A stretch of 64,000 bases of DNA. It comes from DASZQY01 sp036511595 (GTDB lineage: Bacteria > Pseudomonadota > Alphaproteobacteria > Rhizobiales > Kaistiaceae). The notes beneath the pieces were generated by a model. It saw only the letters and a list, made by a program, of their open reading frames with translations. It was not told the origin of the DNA and did no database searches. The stretch lies in NCBI GenBank assembly GCA_036511595.1, contig DATCBY010000034.1, forward strand, positions 1 through 64,000, in the 5' to 3' direction. A program made the position numbers and the translations under genes. Below are positions 54,324 through 63,452 of the stretch, one piece after another; the first letter of the stretch is position 1, and each line of letters opens with the position of its first letter.

Positions 54324-55243
54324 TGGGCGAGCGCAAGCCCAAGGGCCGCGAGGTCTCCGGCTGGCTCTGCCTCGACAAGGCCGCCGGGCAGACGTCGACC
54401 CAGGCGGTCGCCTCGGTCAAGCGGCTCTTCGGCGCGGCCAAGGTCGGCCACGCCGGCACCCTCGATCCGCTTGCTACGGGCATCCTGCCGATCGCGCTGG
54501 GTGAGGCTACCAAGACCGTTTCCTTCGTGCAGGACGGCCGCAAGGTCTATCGCTTTACGATCTGCTGGGGCGTCGAGACCGACACCGACGATACCGAGGG
54601 AACCGCCGTCGGCTCATCGGACAGGCGTCCCGATCGCACCGCCATCGAGACGCTGTTGCCGGAATTCACTGGCGACATCATGCAGCGCCCGCCGGCTTAT
54701 TCGGCGATCAAGGTCGACGGCGAGCGCGCCTACGATCGCGCCCGCGGCGGCGAGGAGGTGAATCTGACTGAGCGCCCCGTCTCCGTTCACCGGCTTGCTA
54801 TCGCCGAGATGCCCGATGCCGATCATACCGTGCTCGAAGCCGAATGCGGCAAGGGCACTTACGTGCGCGCAATTGCCCGCGACCTCGGCCGCCGCCTTGG
54901 CTGCCTCGGCCATGTTACGGCGCTTCGCCGCCTGACGGTCGGGCCGTTCGATATATCGGCAATGTTGCCGATGGAAACGCTCATCACCGCGCGCGAAGAG
55001 GGCAGCGTAGTTACTTTGGACCGGTTTCTGATGCCGATCGGTTTCGTGCTCCGCGATCTTCCCGAAGTTGCCGTTGCCGCCGCCGATGCCGCCCGCATCG
55101 GGCGCGGCCAGTCGGTCCTCTTCCGTGGCCGCGACGCACCGATTTCCACTGGCGCCGCCCATGCCACGCATGGCGGCAGAAGCATCGCCGTCGGCGAGAT
55201 AGGCGAGGGGGCCTTTCACCCAAAACGCGTGTTCAGGGGCTGA
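54323..55243 (+). CDS. truB: tRNA pseudouridine(55) synthase TruB
   Basis: Makes pseudouridine 55 in the T arm of tRNAs. The 306-residue protein has the catalytic motif GHAGTLDPLATG with Asp48, the KVYRFTICWG strand and CGKGTYVRAIARDLG. It is coupled to rbfA by a one-base overlap and followed after 199 bases by rpsO. Confidence 0.96.
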   Translation: MGERKPKGREVSGWLCLDKAAGQTSTQAVASVKRLFGAAKVGHAGTLDPLATGILPIALGEATKTVSFVQDGRKVYRFTICWGVETDTDDTEGTAVGSSDRRPDRTAIETLLPEFTGDIMQRPPAYSAIKVDGERAYDRARGGEEVNLTERPVSVHRLAIAEMPDADHTVLEAECGKGTYVRAIARDLGRRLGCLGHVTALRRLTVGPFDISAMLPMETLITAREEGSVVTLDRFLMPIGFVLRDLPEVAVAAADAARIGRGQSVLFRGRDAPISTGAAHATHGGRSIAVGEIGEGAFHPKRVFRG

Positions 55244-55442
55244 AACGCGATCTAAACCAAGGCGTTAGTCCGCTCGGCCTTTTCACTGGCAATGACACGG
55301 CCTTTCGTCCATATTCCGCCCGCATTTCGCGAGGGTACAACCCCGAGGCGAAACGCTCCCCGACCGACGACCGCGCTGGACGACATCCCGGCCCTGGCCG
55401 TTGCTTGCGGATCAATCGGACAAAGCCGAAAAGGAAAATCCG

Positions 55443-55712
55443 ATGTCGATAACTGCCGAACGCAAGCAGGCGTTGATCAAGGAATACGCCAACGGCGTCA
55501 AGGACACCGGTTCGCCGGAGGTCCAGGTCGCGATCCTCTCCGAGCGGATTGCCAACCTGACCGAGCACTTCAAGGGCCACCTCAAGGACAATCATTCCCG
55601 GCGGGGCCTGCTCAAGATGGTGAGCCAGCGGCGCAGCCTTCTCGACTATCTCGAGAAGGTTGACGGTGCGCGTTACCAGAAGATCATCGATCGGCTGGGC
55701 CTGCGTCGCTAG
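55443..55712 (+). CDS. rpsO: 30S ribosomal protein S15
   Basis: The 89-residue S15 protein binds 16S rRNA early in assembly. SITAERKQALIKEYA, GSPEVQVAILSERI and HSRRGLLKMVSQRRSLLDYL are diagnostic. AAGGA precedes the ATG at 55443; an in-frame upstream ATG-like codon at 55401 would add 14 non-family residues. pnp follows after a structured spacer. Confidence 0.98.
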   Translation: MSITAERKQALIKEYANGVKDTGSPEVQVAILSERIANLTEHFKGHLKDNHSRRGLLKMVSQRRSLLDYLEKVDGARYQKIIDRLGLRR

Positions 55713-55783
55713 ACGTGGAAGCCCGTGCCGGGGTCGCATGCGCGTCTCCGTTCGCCGTTGCCGAAAGATCGTGATTGAGTCCG

Positions 55784-55806
55784 CGCGGCGGCATGGGGCC
55801 GCCGCG
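55784..55806 (+). promoter_or_regulatory. GC-rich hairpin between rpsO and pnp
   Basis: CGCGGCGGC, a 5-base loop and GCCGCCGCG form a perfect 9-bp stem. No T run follows, so it is more likely an RNA-processing or stability element than a terminator. Confidence 0.55.
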
Positions 55807-55826
55807 GTATGAAAATGGATAGCCAG

Positions 55827-55901
55827 ACAGCCATGGCAGGATCGCCAGCCGCTCTTCTCTGATTTCTGGAGGAGCTGCTCGTCGTCTTGCCCATGGCCTG
55901 T
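55827..55901 (+). promoter_or_regulatory. Long-range stem before pnp (possible RNase III site)
   Basis: ACAGCCATGGCA (55827-55838) can pair with TGCCCATGGCCTGT (55888-55901), allowing two single-base bulges, with a 49-base region between the arms. In E. coli, a long stem in the pnp leader is cut by RNase III and lets PNPase regulate itself. The structure here is predicted by eye, and equivalence is inferred. Confidence 0.45.
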
Positions 55902-55912
55902 TTCGCTTGAAT

Positions 55913-55927
55913 TGCGTCTGAGACGCA
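55913..55927. repeat. Perfect inverted repeat beside the pnp ribosome-binding site
   Basis: TGCGTCT-G-AGACGCA is a perfect 15-base dyad. It ends 3 bases before the AAGGAA Shine-Dalgarno sequence of pnp (55931-55936). Confidence 0.5.
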
Positions 55928-55941
55928 TGAAAGGAAATGCC

Positions 55942-58092
55942 ATGTTCGACATCCAACGTGTCGAGATCGAGTGGGCAGGGCGCCCGCTTGTTCTGGAGAC
56001 CGGCCGCATCGCCCGTCAGGCCGATGGCGCCGTTCTCGCCACCTACGGCGAAACGACGGTTCTCGCGACCGTCGTCGGCGCCAAGGAAGAGAAGCCGGGA
56101 ATCGATTTCTTCCCGCTGACCGTGAACTATCAGGAAAAGACCTTCGCGGCCGGCAAGATTCCGGGCGGCTACTTCAAGCGCGAAGGCCGGCCGACCGAGA
56201 AGGAGACGCTCACCTCACGCCTCATCGATCGCCCCATCCGTCCGCTCTTTGCCGCGGGCTACAAGAACGAGACCCAGGTGGTGGTCACCGTGCTCTCGCA
56301 CGATCTGGAAAACGACCCCGACATCGTCGGCATGGTCGCTGCCTCCGCGGCGCTGACGCTCTCCGGCGTGCCCTTCATGGGTCCGATCGGCGCTGCCCGC
56401 GTCGGCTACATCAACGGCGAGTACGTGCTGAATCCGCTCATCGACACCATGGCGGATTCCAAGCTTGATCTCGTCGTCGCTGGCACCGGTGACGCAGTGC
56501 TCATGGTCGAGTCGGAGGCGAGCGAGCTCAGCGAAGACGTCATGCTGGGCGCCGTCATGTTCGGCCACCGAGGTTTCCAGCCTATCATCGACGCGGTCAT
56601 CAAGTTGGCGGAAAAGGCGGCCAAAGAGCCGCGTCCGGTCAATAAGCCGGACAACTCGCCTCTCTACGCAAGGGTCAAGGCGACCACGGAGTCGGCGCTG
56701 CGGGCGGCCTACGCCATCACCGGCAAGACCGAGCGTCACAACGCCATCGAGGCCGCCAAGGCAAATCTCAAGGCGACGCTTGCGCCGGAGGGCGCGACCG
56801 ATGCTCCCTCGGGGCAGCTCATCGGCGAGATGTTCAAGAAGCTCGAGAAGGCGATCGTGCGCGGCGACATCATCGCCAAGGGCACCCGCATCGACGGCCG
56901 CGACCTGAAGACGGTCCGCCCGATCGTGGCCGAGGTCGGCGTACTGCCGCGCACCCACGGCTCGGCGCTCTTCACTCGCGGCGAGACGCAGGCGCTGGCA
57001 GTAGCCACGCTTGGCACGGGCGACGATGAGCAATACGTCGATGCCCTGCAGGGAACTTACAAAGAGACATTCCTCCTCCACTATAACTTCCCGCCGTACT
57101 CCGTCGGTGAGACCGGCCGTATGGGTTCACCCGGCCGCCGCGAAATCGGTCATGGAAAGCTCGCCTGGCGCGCCATCCGCCCGATGCTGCCGCCGCATCA
57201 CGAGTTCCCGTACACGCTGCGCGTGGTCTCCGAGATCACCGAATCGAACGGCTCTTCGTCGATGGCGACGGTGTGCGGTACCTCGCTTGCCCTGATGGAT
57301 GCCGGCGTGCCGCTGAAGCGGCCGGTGGCGGGCATCGCCATGGGCCTGATCAAGGAAGAGGACGGCAAGTTCGCCGTGCTCTCCGACATCCTCGGCGACG
57401 AGGATCATCTCGGCGACATGGATTTCAAGGTCGCCGGCAGTTCGGAGGGCGTCACCTCCCTGCAGATGGACATCAAGATCCAGGGCATCACCGAAGAGAT
57501 CATGCGCATTGCCCTCGATCAGGCAAGGGGCGGGCGCCTGCACATCCTCGGCGAGATGGCCAAGGCTCTGCCGCAGGCCCGTTCGCAACTCGGCGAGTTC
57601 GCCCCGCGCATCGAGGTCATCAAAATCCCGACCGATAAGATCCGTGAAGTCATCGGCACTGGCGGCAAGGTCATCCGCGAGATCGTCGAGAAGACCGGCG
57701 CCAAGGTCGACATCGAGGATGACGGCACGGTCAAGGTGTCGTCTGCCGACGGCAAGGCGATCACCGCGGCGTTGAACTGGATCAAGTCGATCGCCTCGGA
57801 CCCCGAAGTCGGCATGATCTATCAGGGCACTGTGGTGAAGGCCGTCGACTTCGGCGCCTTCGTCAACTTCTTCGGCGCCAAGGACGGCCTCGTCCACATT
57901 TCGCAGCTCGCACCGGGCCGCGTCGCCAAGACCACCGACGTGGTCAAGGAAGGCGACAAGGTCTGGGTCAAGCTCCTGGGCTTCGACGATCGCGGCAAGG
58001 TTCGCCTGTCGATGAAAGTCGTTGACCAGCAGACCGGCCAGGAATTGGCAGGCAGCGGCGACAGGGCGGAGCGAGCGGAAGCCACCGGCTGA
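55942..58092 (+). CDS. pnp: Polyribonucleotide nucleotidyltransferase (PNPase)
   Basis: Phosphorolytic 3'-5' exoribonuclease of the degradosome. The 716-residue protein has two RNase PH domains (GETTVLATVVGA near the start; THGSALFTRGETQALAVATLG in the second), then KH (KIREVIGTGGKVIREI) and S1 (YQGTVVKAVDFGAFVNF) domains. I chose the ATG at 55942, which AAGGAA precedes by five bases; ATG 55927 is upstream of that site. A strong terminator follows. Confidence 0.97.
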   Translation: MFDIQRVEIEWAGRPLVLETGRIARQADGAVLATYGETTVLATVVGAKEEKPGIDFFPLTVNYQEKTFAAGKIPGGYFKREGRPTEKETLTSRLIDRPIRPLFAAGYKNETQVVVTVLSHDLENDPDIVGMVAASAALTLSGVPFMGPIGAARVGYINGEYVLNPLIDTMADSKLDLVVAGTGDAVLMVESEASELSEDVMLGAVMFGHRGFQPIIDAVIKLAEKAAKEPRPVNKPDNSPLYARVKATTESALRAAYAITGKTERHNAIEAAKANLKATLAPEGATDAPSGQLIGEMFKKLEKAIVRGDIIAKGTRIDGRDLKTVRPIVAEVGVLPRTHGSALFTRGETQALAVATLGTGDDEQYVDALQGTYKETFLLHYNFPPYSVGETGRMGSPGRREIGHGKLAWRAIRPMLPPHHEFPYTLRVVSEITESNGSSSMATVCGTSLALMDAGVPLKRPVAGIAMGLIKEEDGKFAVLSDILGDEDHLGDMDFKVAGSSEGVTSLQMDIKIQGITEEIMRIALDQARGGRLHILGEMAKALPQARSQLGEFAPRIEVIKIPTDKIREVIGTGGKVIREIVEKTGAKVDIEDDGTVKVSSADGKAITAALNWIKSIASDPEVGMIYQGTVVKAVDFGAFVNFFGAKDGLVHISQLAPGRVAKTTDVVKEGDKVWVKLLGFDDRGKVRLSMKVVDQQTGQELAGSGDRAERAEATG

Positions 58093-58113
58093 CGATACGC
58101 ATCGACGAAATCC

Positions 58114-58141
58114 AAGGCCCGGGCATTGCTCGGGCCTTTTT
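58114..58141 (+). terminator. Intrinsic terminator of the rpsO-pnp transcript
   Basis: AAGGCCCG (58114-58121) and CGGGCCTT (58131-58138) form an 8-bp stem with a 9-base loop, followed by a TTTTT tract. It starts 21 bases after the pnp stop and is the clearest terminator in the window. Confidence 0.88.
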
Positions 58142-58352
58142 GTATTGGACACCGCTTGGGCGGAAAGCGACCCATAGCCGGCTGACAAGTCGCCGCGATC
58201 CCCCGTATGGCCCGGTTTCCCTCGAAAACTGGCGCTTCTCCGCGCGATCCGCTAGGGTCCGCCACAATTCATGCGCATTGTGACGGCAAAGGCGGCTGGT
58301 CCCGCCCCACCGCCATTTTGCGGCGGTTACGACCATGACTGGAGACGCCCGG

Positions 58353-59060
58353 ATGCCGACGATCGCCCTGGTCGACGACGATCGCAATATCCTTGCCTCG
58401 GTCTCGATTGCCCTCGAGTCGGAAGGTTATCGCGTGCAGACTTACACCGACGGCGCGTCGGCGCTGGACGGGTTTCAGGCAACGCTGCCGGATCTTGCCA
58501 TCCTCGACATCAAGATGCCGCGCATGGATGGCATGGAGCTTCTGCGCCGGCTCCGTCAGAAGACTGACCTGCCGGTGATCTTCCTCACCTCCAAGGACGA
58601 CGAGATCGACGAGCTGTTCGGCCTCAAGATGGGTGCCGACGATTTCATCAAGAAGCCGTTCTCGCAACGCTTGCTTGTCGAACGCGTCAAGGCGGTGCTG
58701 CGCCGTTTCCAGACCCGCGACCCTGCCGACAAGAAGGGCGAGGAGCTGGCCGCCGCCCGTGTCCTCGATCGCGGCGCCCTGGCGATGGATCAGGAACGCC
58801 ATACCTGCACGTGGAAGGCGCTGCCGGTGACGCTGACGGTCACCGAGTTCCTCATCCTTTTCGCGCTCGCTCATCGTCCGGGTGTCGTCAAGAGTCGCAA
58901 CGCGCTCATGGACGCTGCCTATGACGATCAGGTCTACGTCGACGACCGCACGATCGACAGTCACATCAAGCGCCTGCGCAAGAAGTTCAAATCCGTCGAC
59001 GACGACTTCGACATGATCGAGACGCTCTACGGAGTTGGCTATCGCTTCAAGGAAGCCTGA
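58353..59060 (+). CDS. chvI: Response regulator ChvI
   Basis: OmpR-type response regulator of the ChvG/ChvI (ExoS/ChvI) system, which controls envelope, exopolysaccharide and acid responses in alphaproteobacteria. The 235-residue protein has the acidic pocket VDDDRN, phosphoacceptor Asp52 (ILDIKMPRMDG) and KKPFSQRLL, with a winged-helix DNA-binding domain ending YGVGYRFKEA. The ATG at 58353 gives the canonical start (MPTIALVDDD) and follows GGAG; an ATG at 58335 is upstream. Confidence 0.96.
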   Translation: MPTIALVDDDRNILASVSIALESEGYRVQTYTDGASALDGFQATLPDLAILDIKMPRMDGMELLRRLRQKTDLPVIFLTSKDDEIDELFGLKMGADDFIKKPFSQRLLVERVKAVLRRFQTRDPADKKGEELAAARVLDRGALAMDQERHTCTWKALPVTLTVTEFLILFALAHRPGVVKSRNALMDAAYDDQVYVDDRTIDSHIKRLRKKFKSVDDDFDMIETLYGVGYRFKEA

Positions 59061-59090
59061 CCGGAATGCCTTGTGGGCTGGGAAACCGCG

Positions 59091-60878
59091 ATGACCGCCG
59101 GAATTGACGAGCGTCCGCTCAGTCATGCGCCGGATGCGGCGCCGCGGGCGGGTATCCTTCGCCGGTTGACGACCGCCTTCTCGCGCTTTGCCACGATTCA
59201 CGTTTTTACCAGCCTCACCCGCCGTATCGTCGTTCTTAACCTCGCCGCGCTGGTTGTTCTTGTTTCCGGCATCCTTCTGCTCAATCAGTTCCGCGCCGGC
59301 CTCATCGACGCGCGCGTGTCGAGCCTCCTGACCCAGGGCGAGATCATCGCCGGTGCCATCGCCGCCTCGGCCACCGCCGATACCGACACCATCACGGTCG
59401 ACCCCGACAAGCTGCTCGAGCTGCAGACCGGGCAGACCCTCTCGCCGGTCGAACAGGAGTTCGAGGGCACCGAGTTCTCCATCAATCCCGAGAAGGTGGC
59501 GCCGGTACTGCGCCGTCTGGTCACACCGACCCACACCCGCGCCCGTATCTACGATCGTGACGGCACGCTGATCGTCGACTCCCTGCACCTCGATGCTGGC
59601 AATCAGATCCTGGCGTACGATCTGCCGGCGCCCGACAGCGAGGCCTCGACGCCCTGGCTCGAGTCGATCTGGCAGCGCATCAATCTGTGGCTCTCCAGCC
59701 GCGACCTCTCCCGCTACCAGGAACTCGGCGCCGCCAACGGCCGGGGCTACTCCGAGGTCGTCGCCGCTCTCGACGGCCAGCCCACCCGTATCGTGCGCAT
59801 CAACGACAAGGGCGAGCTGATCGTCTCCGTCGCCGTCCCCATCCAGCGCTATCGCTCGATCCACGGTGCCCTGCTGCTGTCGACCCAGGGCGGCGACATC
59901 GACGATATCGTCCATGCCGAGCGCCTGGCGATCGTGCGCGTGTTCCTGGTCGCCGCCGGCGTCACTATCCTGCTCTCCATATTGCTTGCCGGCACCATTG
60001 CGGCCCCGCTGCGCCGGCTCGCCGACGCGGCTGATCGCGTCCGCATGCGTGTGCGCTCGCGTCCCGAGATTCCGGATTTCAGCCAGCGCCGCGACGAAAT
60101 CGGGCATCTCAGCCAGGCGCTGCGCGAAATGACCGGCGCGCTCTACGATCGAATCGACGCCATCGAGAACTTTGCCGCCGACGTTGCCCATGAGATCAAG
60201 AATCCGCTGACCTCGCTGAGGAGCGCCGTCGAGACGCTGCCGTTGGCGCGTACCGAAGATGCCAAGAAACGTCTTACTGGCATCATTCAGCATGATATCC
60301 GCCGGCTCGACCGCCTGATCAGCGACATTTCCGACGCCTCGCGTCTCGATGCGGAGCTTGGCCGTCAGGACGCCGTTCCGGTGGATCTCCGCCAGTTACT
60401 CTCCACTGTCGTCGGTATTGTGCGCGACGCCGGTCCATCGGATGGCCCCGAGATCCGGCTCGAGTTCGCCGAGGCCGACCCCTCCGGCTACTTCGTCATC
60501 GGACATGACAGCCGTCTTGGCCAAGTCTTCAACAACCTCATCGACAACGCCCGTTCGTTCTGCCGCAAAGACGGCATCGTGCGTGTCGTTGCCCGCCCGC
60601 GCAAGGATGTCGTCGAGGTCACCGTCGAGGACGATGGTCCGGGTATCCGCCCCGATCAGTTCGAGCGCATCTTCGAACGCTTCTACACGGATCGCGCCGA
60701 TGCCGGCGCCGAAGGCTTCGGCCAGAACTCGGGGCTCGGCCTCTCCATCTCCAAGCAGATCGTCGAGGCGCACAAGGGCCGCATCTGGGCTGAGAATCGT
60801 ACGCGGCCGAGCAAGAACGCCGGCGAGCCGCCCATCATTCTTGGCGCGCGTTTCACCGTGCGTCTGCCCGCTGCGTGA
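59091..60878 (+). CDS. chvG: Sensor histidine kinase ChvG
   Basis: Membrane sensor partner of ChvI. The 595-residue protein has a first membrane segment about 41-61, a large periplasmic domain (about 62-280), a second membrane segment (about 285-305), HAMP, the H-box FAADVAHEIKNPLTSLR with His367, the N-box FNNLIDNA and the G-box DDGPGIRP. ATG 59091 was chosen; an in-frame GTG at 59073 is possible. It is 30 bases after chvI. Confidence 0.95.
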   Translation: MTAGIDERPLSHAPDAAPRAGILRRLTTAFSRFATIHVFTSLTRRIVVLNLAALVVLVSGILLLNQFRAGLIDARVSSLLTQGEIIAGAIAASATADTDTITVDPDKLLELQTGQTLSPVEQEFEGTEFSINPEKVAPVLRRLVTPTHTRARIYDRDGTLIVDSLHLDAGNQILAYDLPAPDSEASTPWLESIWQRINLWLSSRDLSRYQELGAANGRGYSEVVAALDGQPTRIVRINDKGELIVSVAVPIQRYRSIHGALLLSTQGGDIDDIVHAERLAIVRVFLVAAGVTILLSILLAGTIAAPLRRLADAADRVRMRVRSRPEIPDFSQRRDEIGHLSQALREMTGALYDRIDAIENFAADVAHEIKNPLTSLRSAVETLPLARTEDAKKRLTGIIQHDIRRLDRLISDISDASRLDAELGRQDAVPVDLRQLLSTVVGIVRDAGPSDGPEIRLEFAEADPSGYFVIGHDSRLGQVFNNLIDNARSFCRKDGIVRVVARPRKDVVEVTVEDDGPGIRPDQFERIFERFYTDRADAGAEGFGQNSGLGLSISKQIVEAHKGRIWAENRTRPSKNAGEPPIILGARFTVRLPAA

Positions 60879-60890
60879 GGCGCGGGAGCA

Positions 60891-61346
60891 TTGGACGACA
60901 CGGTTCACGCCAGCGTCGCGCGTCTTCGGCATTTCGGCATCCTCATTCGCGGTGCCTCGGGTAGCGGCAAGTCCTCGCTGTTACTGGCGTTGCTCGACGA
61001 CTCCGAGGCGATCCTGGTCGCCGACGATCGCGCCAGGCTGCGCGTCGAAGGTGGGCGCGTCGTCGCCTGCGCACCGGAGGCGATCGCCGGCCGGATGGAG
61101 ATTCGCGGCGTCGGCATCGTTTGCCGTCCCTATGCTGCATCGACGGCTATCGACCTCGTTGTCGACATTCTGCCTCTCCCGGAATGTCCACGCCTGCCGA
61201 GCGAGGAAGAGCGCCGCGCGGTGCTTGCCGGGATTGAGGTCCCGCGCATTTTTATTGCCGTAGGCGCCCCCGACGGCGCCCTTCGCGTGCGGACCGCGCT
61301 CGACTGGCTCACAGCCGATATTTACGAGCAAGACACTGATAAATAA
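60891..61346 (+). CDS. hprK: HPr kinase/phosphorylase, truncated alphaproteobacterial type
   Basis: Phosphorylates HPr on a serine. The 151-residue protein consists only of the catalytic domain, with Walker A GASGSGKSS (21-29) and the RVEGGRVVACAPEAIAGRMEIRGVGI region; the N-terminal domain of Gram-positive HprK is missing, as is normal in this class. The start is a TTG with GGGAG only two bases upstream, which should limit initiation. It is 12 bases after chvG, in frame with it. Confidence 0.9.
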   Translation: MDDTVHASVARLRHFGILIRGASGSGKSSLLLALLDDSEAILVADDRARLRVEGGRVVACAPEAIAGRMEIRGVGIVCRPYAASTAIDLVVDILPLPECPRLPSEEERRAVLAGIEVPRIFIAVGAPDGALRVRTALDWLTADIYEQDTDK

Positions 61347-61453
61347 GACGTTTCAGAAGCCTCTTGCGTTGCAAAAACGAATGGTCAAGATGTGCCGCCG
61401 TTGCCCCAAGGGCGGGTCAGCAGAATGATTTCCAGGCCCGCGGAAGAAGGTCG

Positions 61454-61855
61454 ATGATCGGACTTGTCCTCGTCACCCACGGGCGACTGGCGGTCGAATT
61501 TCGCGCGGCGCTTGAGCACGTAGTTGGCGTCCAGTCGAACATTGAGACGATTTCCATCGGTCCCGACGACGAAGTCGAGCGACGGCGAAAGGATATCCTC
61601 GACGCCGTGCACGACGTCGACGACGGCAGCGGCGTCATCCTTCTCACCGATATGTTCGGCGGCACGCCCTCCAACCTCGCCATTTCGGTCATGGAACCGG
61701 GCAGGGTCGAGGTGGTGGCTGGTGTCAATTTGCCGATGTTGATCAAGCTCGCCAGCATCCGCAGCGACAAGCCGCTTGGCGCTGCGATCGACGATGCTCA
61801 GGATGCCGGCCGCAAGTACATCAACGTTGCCAGCCAGGTCCTCAACGGCAAATAG
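61454..61855 (+). CDS. PTS EIIA component, mannose-type (regulatory PTS)
   Basis: A 133-residue EIIA(Man)-family protein with the phosphoacceptor His9 (LVLVTHGRLA) and TDMFGGTPSNLAISVM. Rhizobial genomes carry this as part of a regulatory phosphotransfer chain without sugar permeases; it receives phosphate from HPr. It lies between hprK and the HPr gene. Whether it targets ChvG/ChvI here is unknown. Confidence 0.92.
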   Translation: MIGLVLVTHGRLAVEFRAALEHVVGVQSNIETISIGPDDEVERRRKDILDAVHDVDDGSGVILLTDMFGGTPSNLAISVMEPGRVEVVAGVNLPMLIKLASIRSDKPLGAAIDDAQDAGRKYINVASQVLNGK

Positions 61856-61864
61856 CCCGTCGTC

Positions 61865-62170
61865 ATGACCGACCCCGCGACCGCCTCCCCGTCTGTCCCA
61901 CGCTTCAGCCAGGATGTGCCGATCACCAACAAGAAGGGGCTGCACGCACGCGCCTCGGCGCACTTCGTGCGCTGCGCCGAGCAGTTCGACGCCACCGTCA
62001 CCGTCGCCAAGGAGCAGTCGACCGTGGGCGGCACCTCGATCATGGGCTTGATGATGCTGTCCGCCGGACCGGGCTCGATCATCCGCATCACCGCCGAGGG
62101 AACGGACGCCGCGGCGGCGCTCGCGGCGCTTGCGGCGCTTGTTGCCAGCCGGTTCGGCGAAGAAGAATAG
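61865..62170 (+). CDS. ptsH: Phosphocarrier protein HPr
   Basis: The 101-residue HPr carries the phosphohistidine motif GLHARASA with His27 and the regulatory serine Ser58 in GTSIMGLMML, the target of HprK. It has an N-terminal extension of about 12 residues relative to E. coli HPr. It follows the EIIA gene by 9 bases; together with hprK they form the local regulatory PTS. Confidence 0.95.
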   Translation: MTDPATASPSVPRFSQDVPITNKKGLHARASAHFVRCAEQFDATVTVAKEQSTVGGTSIMGLMMLSAGPGSIIRITAEGTDAAAALAALAALVASRFGEEE

Positions 62171-62207
62171 AGCGAAGCTTCAACCCGCGCGTTGGGAACT
62201 TCGAGAC

Positions 62208-63452
62208 ATGGCGGTAAACGATTTCGAGGTCGTCGTTGTCGGCGCCGGAGCGGCCGGCATTGCCGCCGCGCGCAAACTCAAGGATGCGGGCGTCGACACG
62301 CTTCTGGTCGAAGCGCGGGATCGCATTGGCGGGCGGGCGTGGACCGTCGATGCTGTTTCTGGCGTGCCGCTTGATCTCGGCTGCGGCTGGCTGCATTCCG
62401 CCGATCACAATCCATGGCGCGAGATTGCCGAGGCACAGGGGCGCACTATCGACCGCACACCCCCGCCTTGGGCGCGTGCGGTCTCGCCGACCGGAGCGGC
62501 GGTTCCGGAAATGGCGGCCTATGGCGAGGCGATCGGCGCATTTCGCGGAAAGCTCGCGGATTTTTCCGAAGGTGAGGCCGATGTCCCCGCGTCCGCGTTT
62601 CTGGAACCGGGCAGTCGGTGGAACGGAATGCTCGGTGCGGTGAGCACATTCTTCAGCGGTGCCGAACTTGACCGGGTCTCAACCCGCGATCTCGCGCGTT
62701 ACGACGATACCGGCATCAACTGGCGCGTCGTCGAAGGCTACGGCCGGGTGGTGGTTGAAAGCGGCGCCGGGCTTGACGTCAGGCTGAGCTGTCCGGTGCA
62801 GCGGGTCGACCGGCGCGGCAAGAGACTCCGCGTCGATACCGCCGATGGTCCGATCTCGGCGGATACGGTGATCGTCACGCTGCCCACCAGTCTTCTCGCC
62901 GCGTCGCCGGATTTTTTCATGCCCCCACTGCCTGACAAGACTGAGGCGGCGGCCGGGTTGCCCCTAGGCCTCGCCGACAAGCTGTTCCTGTCGCTTGACC
63001 ACGCCGAGGATTTCGAGAGCGAAAGCCGCGCCTTCGGCCACACCGATCGTGTCGCCACCGCCGCCTATCACTTCCGGCCTTTCGGCCGGCCGCACATCGA
63101 GGCATATTTTGGCGGAACGTTGGCCGCCGATCTCGAACGGGCCGGCGCTGGCGCGTTCTTCGATTTTGCTGTGGCCGAACTCGTTGGCCTTTTCGGTGAA
63201 GGTTTCCGCGCACGCGTCGAACAGATCGGTCTGCACGCTTGGGCCGCCGACCCGTTTGCTCGCGGATCGTATTCCTACGCATTGCCAGGCCGCGCCGATG
63301 AACGGACACGACTCGCTGATCCAGTGGAGAACCGGCTGTTCTTTGCGGGCGAAGCCTGCTCGACCGCAGATTATTCGACCGCCCATGGTGCGCTGCTTAC
63401 GGGGAAGGCCGCGGCTGAACGGGCCATCACCAGAGTCCGGCTCACCACATAA
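62208..63452 (+). CDS. FAD-dependent amine oxidase family protein
   Basis: A 414-residue flavoprotein with the dinucleotide-binding motif VVVGAGAAGIAAARKL (about 9-24), VEARDRIGGRAWT and a C-terminal FAGEACSTADYSTAHGALLTGKAAA. These place it in the flavin monoamine oxidase family, which oxidises amines or related substrates. The specific substrate cannot be told. It sits between ptsH and ahcY, where many Rhizobiales have these genes adjacent. The TAA stop lies inside the ahcY operator. Confidence 0.88.
   Translation: MAVNDFEVVVVGAGAAGIAAARKLKDAGVDTLLVEARDRIGGRAWTVDAVSGVPLDLGCGWLHSADHNPWREIAEAQGRTIDRTPPPWARAVSPTGAAVPEMAAYGEAIGAFRGKLADFSEGEADVPASAFLEPGSRWNGMLGAVSTFFSGAELDRVSTRDLARYDDTGINWRVVEGYGRVVVESGAGLDVRLSCPVQRVDRRGKRLRVDTADGPISADTVIVTLPTSLLAASPDFFMPPLPDKTEAAAGLPLGLADKLFLSLDHAEDFESESRAFGHTDRVATAAYHFRPFGRPHIEAYFGGTLAADLERAGAGAFFDFAVAELVGLFGEGFRARVEQIGLHAWAADPFARGSYSYALPGRADERTRLADPVENRLFFAGEACSTADYSTAHGALLTGKAAAERAITRVRLTT

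Noticed and set aside
58269..60293. 674-codon open frame on the minus strand across chvI and chvG
   Set aside because: It mirrors the codons of two well-supported plus-strand genes. Long antisense frames are expected in GC-rich coding DNA, and no domain is recognisable.
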